Positions 10,914 through 25,213 of a stretch of 64,000 nucleotides of DNA are shown here, piece by piece. The stretch is from Agroathelia rolfsii. Its lineage: Eukaryota; Basidiomycota; Agaricomycetes; Amylocorticiales; Amylocorticiaceae. A program made the translations under genes and the position numbers. A model generated the notes under the pieces. That model did not search any database. It was not told the origin of the DNA and saw nothing but the letters and a program-made list of their open reading frames with translations. The DNA is taken from NCBI GenBank assembly GCA_018343915.1, contig JABRWF010000007.1, forward strand, positions 1,798,001-1,862,000, given 5' to 3'. Position 1 is the first letter of the stretch. Each line of letters begins with the position of its first letter.

Positions 10914-13900
10914 GATGATGGACGAAAGCAGGAAAGATGATGAAGCAGCTGGGAAGAAGTCGACTTCAAGTTGGACGCGACGCGTCTGGAAATCTTCGAT
11001 CACTACAAGTCACCTTTTCTCATTACTACTATAGTGTACCACTACTTTACACAAATCATTTTATGACGCAGTGTGTAAAGTTTTGACTGTTACGAGACTT
11101 TCTTTTGCCCGCATTTACAACTTTATATACAGCACCATGCGCTTTAAAGAATTATGATGTGTAGTAACGCAGGACTCGTAGAGATTTGTACTAAATGCTC
11201 GATCCGTTACGAAACTGAGGGCAGATATAAAAATAAAATAGAATCAAAAAGGACAGGTGTTAGTGGGTAATCACGGTGGGATAATCAGGGCTGGGTTGAT
11301 TATGAACTTTGGATAATAGCGATCCTTATCTTCAGGCTACTCCGACTATTAGAGGGATGCAAATCTCGGTGAGAAACCCTCAATAGTAGAGCATAGTAGA
11401 GTGTCTATCGGCAGCGCAATTCCATAACGCAGTTTCCATACCATGTAGCCGAGGGCGTCGATGCAAACAGCTAACGTAGTGAACATTAATATCTTCATCG
11501 GCAATGATGAGCCGTGGTGCAAAGCTTGTCATCAAAAAGAAGTCAATGTAGAAATCAAGAAAAATACAAGATAAGAAATCATACACAATGTAATCACCAC
11601 CACGACTCGGAGGAACTCCACATTGGTAAGCAATTGGTCTCCGAGGGTTCCACGGCTTCATTACGTTTTTTGCAAGTTATACCATCACAAGTGCACTGTT
11701 GTTATCATGTACTACTACTGGGGCGCTATTGTGCTCCTGAACGCCTTGCATCCGACCTGGAGAATATAGTGTACACGTAGTACATGGACCATCACAGATA
11801 TCCAGGGATAGTCGCACAGATGATTTAGACATGCATGGCATGTCCGCGGCCGAGTAGGGCGCTTGCGGACGGAATTGAGTGGATTATAGATGGACACAGA
11901 GGGGGTTAGCAAGATTACGCTGATATTGGGAGAATTTTGACACGAGGGATAAGCTTTGTCCCTTAAATTTGAGGGGCAATATGGCGGTGGAATCAAAATG
12001 CAGTGCCTTCACACCAGGCAGTGTAGAGATACACTAAACATTCTTGACTTCCGGATTTTCGACTGCTTCGCCAATTTTTTTTATATAGCATGTACTCACC
12101 GTATGTGCCTCAAAGAAAATAGTTTTGCTTCAAAATAAAATTGCTGTTATGGTGCTGACTCTAAGCATACATGCACCCTATGTACCTTTACAGCCAAATT
12201 ACAGAGTTTTCTAAAAATTTAACTATACAGGTGGCTAGAGGATGTATTCAAAGGTCTCTCATGAATTTCTATTTGAAGTAAAACGGTGTGGAAGTAACTG
12301 GAATATGCAAACTACACGTTCATGAAAACTTTTGCGAACCGCGAGTAGATTGTTTCATCCTTATCCGTCTGAGCCATGACCCATGTTACTCTACACCCGA
12401 ATATTTAAATCAATACCAGTAATGAGAAAAGGCAGTTGCCTCCGGATTGCCATCTAAAACACAGATCACATTGCCATGGCCATTACCGTAGCAGCGTGTA
12501 TCCGTAGCTACATCCGTTTGTTCGCATACCAAGTCCATATACAGGGACAAGCGGGATACAATCTAACTTTTAATTTCATACTGGCTTACTTGCTCTTCTC
12601 ACATGCATTCTGCTGAAAACCAAAAGATCTATTATTATCATATGCGCTGTCACGGCCCGTGAAGATCCCACCTGACCTCGGAGGACACAGTATAGTACTA
12701 CGGACATTTGATTGTAGTTGCCCAGCCTATGCAGACGCTTACAGCCAGCTAGGTAAATAATAGTCATAGGTGGGGCTTTTGTCATGATAGATTATCTTAA
12801 TCTGTGATGAGGTTAACAGAGATATCCGAGGAGCATAGTTATACTCGATGATTTCACCAATGATTGATGCTTCAAAAGCACAACTCGAACCGAGGTACAC
12901 ACATAGGCTGTGTCACCTCAGGCGAGAATACAATACATACTTGGAGCAAAATCGGAGCATGGTCGATTGCATCGCGCCGCCTCGTCTAGTCAGGCGCGCT
13001 AGGGCTAGGGTTTGAGGAGATAACACATGGTAGAAATCGGAGGGGCGCTGCCAGCGGGGAGAGATTGACCAAAATGGGTAGGTATGGGCGCTTGAGATCT
13101 TGCAGAGAAATTAGGTACAGACAAAGGATGTGGTGCTGACAGTGCGTGAAGGCAGGCGCCAGGATATCCCAATAACAACAAGATATACAGATCCGACATA
13201 CTATTGCGGAAACTCAATGCCACATTGATAACAAATAGGGGTGCAAACAAGTATACGCTCTGAACAAATACTTGCCGCGGCCTGGCAAGTTTTTATCTAT
13301 AGGTAATAGGAAAGGAGATACAATGCACAAAGCAATTAGTATTAACAAGTAAAGGTATCGATGGAATGCACGATTGTGAGCTTGAAGTTCAAACTTCAAG
13401 TTCAGTTCAATTGGATGTCCAACACTGACAGCTAGACCTCTACATGTAATTGAAACTTGAATGTTGTTTTCCGATTTGCCGGTATCCTGGATGTTCCATA
13501 GCATTCAATCTAACGCTTAATATCGAGGCCACCGGCGCTAATAAATGCTCCAACATATCACATCGATGGATTGATGATGCAAGATATAGTAGTAGTGCCT
13601 AACAACAGTTAGAATTCTCGTCCCAACAGCATGGTTCGGAATTTCGGACCACGTGGTATTGTAGCCGTGCGCTCGTGTCCGTCCGTCTCCGTACGGTGAC
13701 TGCCATTGGTATAATTCAAGTTACCTGTTTATGAAAGGATGAACTTACGGCTTTGTCACCGGAAATGGACCCATACTAGCAGCTGATCATCTTCATAGCT
13801 CTCAGGCCCAGGGTATAAATGGGCTACGTTTCTGCTGCTATAGTCTGAGTGTCTTTCTTCTTGAGCTTGACTTGTAAAAAAAGGATAATCATTATTAATA

Positions 13901-13934
13901 TCTTCGACTTTGTCTCGCTTGTTTAATCGTCGCA
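10914..13934. other. Gene-poor intergenic stretch (3.0 kb)
   Basis: No exon with family resemblance was found on either strand. The sequence is AT-richer than its neighbours and its short frames do not join across plausible splice sites. It must contain the CCT1 promoter at its left end. A short telomere-like run (CTAGGGCTAGGG near 13010) is only two units long and is not a telomere tract. Confidence 0.4.
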
Positions 13935-15555
13935 ATGGTCCATGAACTCGAATCTGATCATATGATCTCATAGTGCGTGTCTATGTATGCACATATCATA
14001 CAGTCATGCACTAATTTGAATTCTCCACACTAGTAGCAGTCGACGGTTTGACACGCAACTCCGGGAGAATGCGAATCACATATATCCACACAGACACATG
14101 TTCAAGTTAGTTTTTCTTCTGACTGTCCTTTTGATCAAGTCTAACTTTCTTTAAGTGTTCAATACATTAGTCATGATCATAACCACATCAATCAACAGCC
14201 AGACGGAGACGTATCAGCAGAGTTCTACCAACAGGCCACGCCGTCAGCTACTAACGAGTACCATGTATGCGCCCCCTTTGCCTTTATGGATCACAGCTAC
14301 TGACTGTAGTTGTTCTTTTTCAACCTGTCGATAGCCTGAATCTTACGTGGATCGGCGAACGGAACAATTACAATTTGAAGGATGCCTTCACCCCCACCTA
14401 ATTTCACCATCATTCCTACCAATATCTTCTCATCATGAGCTCGGAGAGCTCGAAGAAGGCGTGCTTAGATTGATGACTGCTATCCAATACTTCCTTCAGT
14501 CGGTGACATCTGTCTCGAATATCGGCCCCTTGGAAAAAGATGGATTGGCCATGCATCTCAAACACATGCTCTATACAACCCATAGGAGTTTTCCAGCCTA
14601 TCTCATTGATGATGCCACACAATTTGTACACATGCTCATGTATAAGATACACTATAATACCGCTGACACTTCCATACCTTCTTCTTCTGTCCCCGTTACC
14701 TCCGAGAGTTCTTTCGACAATTGTGCCTCTGGGTCCGCAAATCCTTCCTTACCGGCATCTCAAGTAAGTGCAGTCCTAATAGAAGGTCACTTCTGTATCT
14801 GATGATGTTATAGAGTTACATTCAGGATGTTGGGAAAGAATTCGAAAGTTTCCCCTCTATTGCACAGGTACCTCCCCATATCCAGTGCCGGTTCATGCCT
14901 CAGCAAATCTATAGCTCTCGTGCAAAAGCGGACCATGACAGATACGTCAAGGATGCGGACTTGAAGCCCGCAATCATTTTCTGTCCAAAGCATTACGATT
15001 GTGTTGGGATTTCGCTCAGGGATGTACTTGATACCAGATTCGAGGATATTTTGATGGACGCCGACGAGGTTGTTTTGGATCATGGTCCACCTTCAGCTTA
15101 CATTCGACTTCGGGTAAGTCTTGTGGTCATCATCACTTCGTGTCCACGGTCGGCATGTTCTAATGGTTATTTCATACTTCCTACCAGGTCCCAGGGTATG
15201 CCCCAGATGGGAAGCAAACGCATCAGATCTCCCTGAAGACATACGAAAGATCCAGGAATCCACTCACAAAAGCGCGTCTCCTCCGCTCTGTTGCTAATGC
15301 AATCAGGAAAATTCTCCAAGTAAGAGACACATCGCATGAATAAATTACAGTATACAATGCTCATTTCCCTAGAAATTGGCCAATGAGCAACAGGTCTATC
15401 AACATGTCACCGATTTGCCATTCAAGTGGACTGTAGGGAAAGGAGGTGACCAGATTGGCATCCACAATCTGTACATTGCTTCTTTACACAACGTTTCCCA
15501 GGGAACTTGGCAGCCGCACCTGTATCTCGACCCTAATTACCCATTGTTGCACTGA
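13935..15555 (+). CDS. Unrecognised seven-exon fungal protein
   Basis: I do not recognise the family. Seven exons join with every phase matching and no internal stop: 13935-13972, 14040-14105, 14171-14264, 14335-14763, 14814-15113, 15188-15319 and 15373-15555, giving 413 residues. All introns are 46-75 nt with GT-AG ends. The N-terminus is His/Asn/Gln-rich (HDHNHINQQPDGD), the middle is helical (EEGVLRLMTAIQYFLQSVTS), followed by a Ser/Pro linker. The C-terminal half looks like a compact domain ending in WTVGKGGDQIGIHNLYI and GTWQPHLYLDPNY. No signal peptide or membrane segment is evident. The last two exons recur as a decayed copy at 15964-16330, showing that this domain has been duplicated. 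The first exon is short, so the true start could lie upstream. Confidence 0.7.
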
Positions 15556-15881
15556 GCATACGTTCAAATGATCGATGATACGACCATTTCTTCCCAGGCT
15601 CTTTTTCGTACTAGTATTACGTACGAAGTACTTGATGTTTCTCCTAGATGCGCCACATTCTTCCATACAAAATTTATCTTCTTATTCTGTATCCTACCAA
15701 ATGTCTTCTTACAACATTTGTTGTAACAGAAATCTTCAATTACTCGTATAGCATATTTCCTTCATTAGTACTACTGTGGATTCACAGGATCTTCAACTCC
15801 ATCACCGATTGCTTTCTCTCATCGGACTCATCAAAACGCTAAGAAATATCTATCACTGATTGAACTCGCCGAGACCCGTAA

Positions 15882-15902
15882 TTTTTTTTTTTAAAAAAAA
15901 AA
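15882..15902. repeat. T11-A10 palindromic homopolymer
   Basis: Eleven T are followed directly by ten A, forming a perfect palindrome. It lies 60 bp before the duplicated exon pair, in the 408 bp between the intact gene and the pseudogene. That spacer otherwise shows nothing recognisable. Confidence 0.8.
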
Positions 15903-15963
15903 GTGGTTTGGTGTAGCTCAATCAAGTTCAGTCTCTATAATTTACTGACTTACTGCTCGTTAG

Positions 15964-16330
15964 GTCCCTGGATATACCTCGGGGAAGACCCAGAAGCATC
16001 AAATTTCCCTCAGAAATAAAACTCTATGACCAGAGCCCGTCTTCTTTGTTCCGTTGCTAAGGCAATTGAAAAGGTGTTACAAGTAGGTTACATCTTCAAG
16101 TCATTTGAATGTATTGCGCCACACAGTACTAATTTTCTCAGAATTCAAGGAAAGACATGCAAGGCCAGGAGCGCGTTGCCCACCTACCCTTCAAGTGGAC
16201 GGTGGGCAATGGACAAGGCCAAATCGGCACCCACAATTTGTACATTACTTCTCTCCACAATGTTTCCTAGCCACATCTATACCTCGACCCTAACTATCCC
16301 ATGGCATCTCACCAATCACCTTCTCTAACC
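15964..16330 (+). pseudogene. Decayed tandem copy of the last two exons of the upstream gene
   Basis: The segment 15964-16084 matches exon 6 of the upstream gene (VPGYxx...HQISL, then ARLLxSVAxAI). About 16141-16330 matches exon 7 (PFKWTVGxGxxQIGxHNLYIxSLHNVS, shown with differences as x). The intervening intron is kept, with GTAGG donor and CTCAG acceptor. It is broken in two ways. A single-base deletion near 16024 shifts the frame, and at 16269-16271 a TAG replaces the Gln codon and the next four codons are missing before PHLYLDPNYP resumes. No upstream exons are present. The two copies differ at many positions, so the duplication is not recent. Confidence 0.8.
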
Positions 16331-16825
16331 AAGACCGTGTACACTGCCTACACTATTTTTTATTTTATTTATTTTTGATGATGTTTTTCAGGACTTGAGT
16401 GATAGAGGAAGGAGACATCATTTGCTCTATGTAATCGTTCACTTTTGTCTATGCTTAGATCTGCAATTATAACATCAAATTTACGTTGTCGCCATTACTT
16501 TCATCAATACAGTAAGAGAAACGGATCATTATATTTATCACCATTGATCACTATTTGGGCACAACAAGACCCTTTATTTTTTTTCCCAATGTGTATGGAC
16601 ATTAAACAGTGCTAGACTCAAAGTCAATAGGTTGAAAAAACGTCGCCATCAAGAGTACAAGGAGGGGGGAGAGGAAGGGAGGAAGAAGGATTATAGTTCG
16701 CGTATGTCGTTAAAAGGGGGAAACCAGGATGAGGTGGAGACATTATAAAATGCGTAAATAATTACGGCATCTACTTGTATAGCAAATGTCATGTCACAGA
16801 GTGTACGTACGGCAAAGCACATCTA
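16331..16825. other. Intergenic, 3' of the pseudogene and SERCA gene
   Basis: AT-rich spacer with a T/A-rich tract (16355-16375) and a purine-rich GGGGGGAGAGG segment near 16665. It should contain the SERCA 3' UTR. No coding signal is seen. Confidence 0.35.
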
Positions 16826-20489
<3,664 letters not shown>

Positions 20490-21119
20490 GGGCGTGAAGG
20501 GAAGAGAGAGAGGGTGTTGTTAGTGGTAGGTACAACGGACCGAAAGGACTTGTTCCTCCGTCGATGGCTTCTCCGTTGGCCGCTAATAAACGCCACGTAG
20601 GAGGGCACGGTCACGTGAGATGACGCTGCATTGCTCTCTTTCGCATCTCTTTGCTCGTTGGTTGTTATTTTGGACTCGCACAGGAGAAGGAGAACAGAGC
20701 CATAGCAGTCTGTGAGGGCGACATGCGCATACAATCAGGTACAGCAATGAGCACACAGCCTAAATATGCACTGCAACTCGACTGCTTCGGCTTCGGCGGT
20801 GCGAACCAAGCACGCAATCCTGGTCCATGCGTTTGTATAGCACTGCTGGGCATGATAACATATGACCATTAATAAGTCCGCCTTGTTGGCAAGGCATTCT
20901 TGTAATTTAATAAACAAACAAATAGATTCCACACGAATACAAAAAAGATACTTATTACTTAGTAGTTTACTTATAGTGTGTAGTAGATGACGAGCCAAAT
21001 ACGTCACAACAAATCTAGAGTCATCGTCGTCGGCGCCAATTCCAGTTCCAGTGTCGTCTGGCTACCGACGCTGCAGACACCAGCAGCAACTCTCTCCTCT
21101 TGCGATCTCCTTTCTGCCC
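20490..21119. promoter_or_regulatory. Divergent promoter region SERCA / SIP5
   Basis: These 630 bp separate two divergent start codons and must contain both promoters. An AT-rich core lies at 20870-21000. No defined element stands out. Confidence 0.35.
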
Positions 21120-23325
21120 ATGGGCAACTCTGCTTCATCCGCTGGCCGTGGCCACGGCGATGATTCCGTAGACGGTGGTCATCTCTTCCCCCAGGGGGTC
21201 TACACAGGCCAGCGAGACTGGAACCATTCCATCGTCACCCAGCTCATTATCGAACGCCGTCTTGCCCCCTTCTATCGTCCTCTCGAAGACTACGACACCT
21301 CTTGGGACGACGACCAGATCCTTGCCGCGCGCAAGGAGCTCCCTGCCGATCCCGACGCTCCTCCGCATGAGCTTGGCGGTGGCGGTCAAGCTGCAGGAGG
21401 TGCAACAGGCTCCGCTGCCGCAGCCTCGTCCAATTCATCTCTCAACTCCCGATCTGGCTCGCATCTACATCTTCATAGCAAGAAATCCTCCCAGAAGGAG
21501 GCCGCTAAACCTTCTGAAGCCTTTGTCTATCGAGGCGCCGTCGAATGTCCCATATGTTTCCTAGTATGTATCTCTTTCTTTCTCTTTCCTTTCTGCGTTG
21601 GCGAAGGCGTCCATCTCCGCGCGCCCCCGCCCCCGCCGCCTCCACTACCTCCCCAATGACCACTCGCTTACGCGAGCTCCTTCTCTCCCTTTGTTCGTGC
21701 GCCGACCATCTCTCAGTATTATCCTCCCAACATCAACCGATCACGATGCTGCGATCAGGCCGTCTGCACCGAGTGTTTCGTTCAGATCAAGCGTGCCGAA
21801 CCAACAACGACCCATCTTGTATCAGAACCCGCTGCGTGTCCTTACTGTGTGCAAGAGAACTTTGGCGTTGTCTACACACCACCACCATGGCGCACCGGCA
21901 TTGGTGCAGACCGATCGGTACGTGTAACTCATCCCATTTTTCCCGAGGCCGAGGCTGATGGCAATGTTGGATTCATCAACTCCACCTTGATTTTTGGGGG
22001 AATCATTTCATTACTGTTACTATATGTTTGTAGCATAACCCTCATTCACTAGCCGGCAATAATTCACCTCGAGGGCCGCAATCCAACGTCGAGCAGTCTA
22101 CAGCGACACCAACACCTCCAGGACATAAACGCCGGCAGAAGAGCTTCAGTGCGGATAGTCCAGAGGTCGTCACGACGGGTGCGTTTGCGCCTCTCTTTGA
22201 CCCTTCAAAACAGTTTTCTTTTTCTCAATATAAAAATACAACGTACGCAACATAGATCAAATTCGGCCGGACTGGGAAGCCAAACTGGCGGCCGTGCGTG
22301 CGGCGGTGACGCGGCGCGCCAACAGGCGAATAATTATGCGTCGTGTTGGGGACCAACTTATTCCCGTTGGGGTGACGAGCGGGCGCTTGCCTCCTCCCAG
22401 CGAAGGTGGTAACAACGGTTCGGGAGGTGGGGAAGGTGGCGGTGGCGGCATGAGTATACTCACTGGCAGATCCACAAGAAGAGGTCAGCTAGAGCAGATA
22501 CTAGCACCGATGGGTATGGGCGGACAGGACCTGGAAGAGGTTCGTTATTTTCTTTGCATCTGTTGGGCTCTGTACAAGATGGTGATTCTCGGATTTTGAT
22601 GATGGTTTCAACAGCTCATGGTGATGGAGGCGATGCGGTTGTCCTTGCTAGAGCATGAAGAGCAGCAACGGAAGGAAGAGGCAGCAAAGAAGAAGAAAGA
22701 AGCGGAGGAGGCTGCGGCTTCAGCCGCCGGCCATACGTCATCTCCTGGAGCAGGACCCTCATCCCAAGGTCAGCAGCATGCTGAGACATCGTCACTTCAG
22801 TCGTCGACGGAAGCTGCGTCTGCAAAAACGCCAGATGCATCAGCGTCCAACACCAACTTGTCTACGCAACCTTCATTATCGTCTCCTCCCTCAGAAACAG
22901 GCACGTCTCAACAGTATGGCACCCTCGGCGCGCTCGTTGCCAGTGCATCTTCAGCGGCAGCAGCAATCGGCTCTCCTGGATCACACCCACCTTCTTCCTC
23001 TGCCGATGAGCATTCGCCGGCAGGTGGACCAATACACTCGCTTGAACCCTCTTCATCATCAGCACCAGTCGTATCTTCCAGTCCGGACAGCATAGAGCCG
23101 CCGGGTACAGGAATTGATCCTGTTGCTGCAACGCCGCCGCTGGCGTCAAACGACTCGTACATATCTACCACGACGGTTTCGACCACGGCAACGGGGCAGT
23201 CATCTCAGGCATATTCGGTGCTGCCTTCGGATACGGATACGGAGCCTGCAGACGACGAGCCATTGATTGCGCATGGGGATTCTTCGTCGTCGGCTCCGGT
23301 GGAGTCGCCGCACCCGTCTCAGTAA
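21120..23325 (+). CDS. SIP5: SIP5-like RING-type zinc-finger protein
   Basis: This resembles yeast Sip5, a protein reported to bind the Snf1 kinase and the Reg1/Glc7 phosphatase. Exons are 21120-21563, 21717-21917, 22034-22178, 22256-22539 and 22615-23325, giving 594 residues. It begins MGNSAS, a good N-myristoylation context. Residues about 142-195 hold a zinc-binding module: CPIC, then CC..AVC..C and CPYC, with the [14 protein letters not shown] core typical of Sip5. Further on is the second family signature [19 protein letters not shown], a UIM-like helix, then a Lys/Glu-rich helix. The C-terminal 200 residues are a Ser/Pro/Thr-rich tail with little sequence constraint. The conserved halves make the identification firm; which partners it binds here is inferred only. 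Confidence 0.88.
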
Positions 23326-24353
23326 TTCCGAGCGCGGCGCTTTCTTTCTTTTTTACTGTATGTTGCCTACTTGAGGCTAGGGCGTTCTTGGTTGGGAGCT
23401 CTTCATACACATGGATGGATGGATAGCGCATGTATGATGACATATGGCTAAATTACGGACTCTAAGGGAGAGAGAGGGAGAGAAATGGGGTGAGGTGCTG
23501 ATGCTCTCTCTCCCAATGATTGCTTCATTGAGAGAGAATGAAATATGTATCATAGATGTTTGGCGCTTGGCACCAACCATGCACACCCACGCACACATAC
23601 AATATATGACATGAGATATACAGTAAAACGACGTTTTTCTCCCTCTCCTTGTCTTCACCAATTTCCCTTTTCGTTTCTTCCATTGATTTTGCAGCACCAC
23701 AAACACCATCCTCACGTGTACTCTTTTCCGCTTTATCATGTATATAATATTTTTCTCTCTCTCTTCATCCTCTCATAATTATTTTTTGTTTTCCTGTTTC
23801 TAAGATCCTCTCATCTCATCTCAGTTTCTCACTATTAATGTTCTTACCTTTTCTCTCTTCTAGGCCACTTTTTCCTTTCATGCCTTTTTTTATTTAGAAT
23901 CTTGCAACAGTGAAGGTGTATTTATTGGATATGTCGAGTTCTTGACCATCTGTCCTTGGCGAGTTGTACATGGGTTGCTGCCAATGATTGATAAGGGAAA
24001 GTGTCAAGAGATGTATGCTGTGTGCTTTAGCTTCATCAAGCAATAATATGGGCATGGTAAACTTTTCTAGCTTTGAATCCTAGAGGCTTGAACCAACAAA
24101 TGTAGTCTTGCAAAGAAAGCTTCAAGAAGAGAAAAAAAAATAGATTGTACCATGTCATTATAATCTACACGTAAGAGAGAGGAAAGGTCGCCTTTCGTTC
24201 TCTCTCCCCCTCTAGGCTATGTGGCCACTATATTGGTTGTCGTGGGCGGATCCAAGAAGGAAGAATTTGCGGTCGGGCGTTGAACGAGCTAGTTCATGCT
24301 GGAGCAAGGAGAATTCAAATGGCGAGAATACTAGTATTGTAGACATGCATTAC
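23326..24353. other. Intergenic between SIP5 and a convergent small gene
   Basis: This is 1.03 kb of tail-to-tail spacer. It contains GAGAGAG runs (23468-23483), long CT/T-rich stretches (23630-23890) and no coding signal. A 12-bp palindrome AATACTAGTATT lies near 24330 just past the small gene's stop. Confidence 0.35.
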
Positions 24354-24927
24354 TCATTGACGAGACGAGTTGGACGAGTCGGCCCAGATGGGTTTAGCAG
24401 TGTCCGAGTCTTGGAACTGTATGTGAGGACGAATTGGATATGACGTAGCATCCCAGTCAGCGATAATGATATTTCACGGTTGCCATCACATCAGAAGTAC
24501 GCTTCTTGAGGAGAGAGGGGGAGGGGGGGAACTGACCTGCGCTGCTACTTGTTGCTTCATCTCGTTCTCCTGAGCAAGACGAGCTGCACGGTTAGCATCA
24601 ACCTTTTTACGCAGGTCAGGAGCAAGGGCCTATAGTAGTATAATAATATTAGACGGACTCAAGTCATGAAAATGCGTTCTTACAGCGTAAGTTTCCTCAG
24701 GTGTGGGCACGGTTACTGTGTATGGACGGACATGGATGCACCGTCATTATAATGTCACATCTGATGGTATAAACAGGGCGTGCGTACGCTTCATAGTAAC
24801 CCAGCCTGCGCCAACGACTGGTGCGGGTGTTGTTCAGCAAATGGATGGGCACTACTAGTGGTGTAGAAAACGACTGACTGCCGACGGTGGTGAGCGTCAT
24901 TTTGAGCCATGGAAAGGATGCAGACAT
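24354..24927 (-). CDS. Small unrecognised conserved-looking protein
   Basis: Four minus-strand pieces look coding: about 24927-24789, 24715-24684, 24629-24537 and 24416-24354. They read MTLTTVGSQSFSTPLVVP ... RWRRLGYYE, then VTVPTPEETYA, LAPDLRKKVDANRAARLAQE and a tail with KPIWADSSNSSRQ. The total would be about 110 residues with one basic, acid-poor N-terminus that could target mitochondria. I do not recognise the family. The last three exons join cleanly. The first junction does not: the nearest GT (24787) leaves the frame off by one, and the base order that would keep it open has CG at the intron start. Either a weak donor at 24758 is used (43-nt intron, adding ten residues) or there is a one-base insertion. 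It diverges from the BRCT gene. Confidence 0.55.
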
Positions 24928-25213
24928 ATTGGCGCTGGAGTGATAAGTGAAGGGGGAGAGAGAGAGAGAGAGAAATTATAAGCGCTGATGCAAAGAGCAG
25001 CTGATGATGGCAGTTTTGTGATTGTGAGTCAAGGGCGCCTAACGGGCGAAGCACAACAGCGGACGTCAATCATCCCACACTTTGTTGTCGACCACAACAG
25101 CCGTCCATTCTTCTTCCACACGCCGCTTCTTGCTTATTCTACATCACATTCCTCGTTTAGTTCATATTCCTTGGGACTAAAAGACCTTTGGGAACTAGCC
25201 TTCCCTTGCCCAG
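24928..25213. promoter_or_regulatory. Divergent promoter with GA tract
   Basis: A 286-bp head-to-head spacer. A perfect GA dinucleotide run occupies 24956-24973, a common feature of fungal promoters. Confidence 0.45.

Noticed and set aside
13005..13016. CTAGGGCTAGGG resembling telomere repeat
   Set aside because: Only two units, not the TTAGGG of fungi, and flanked by ordinary sequence.
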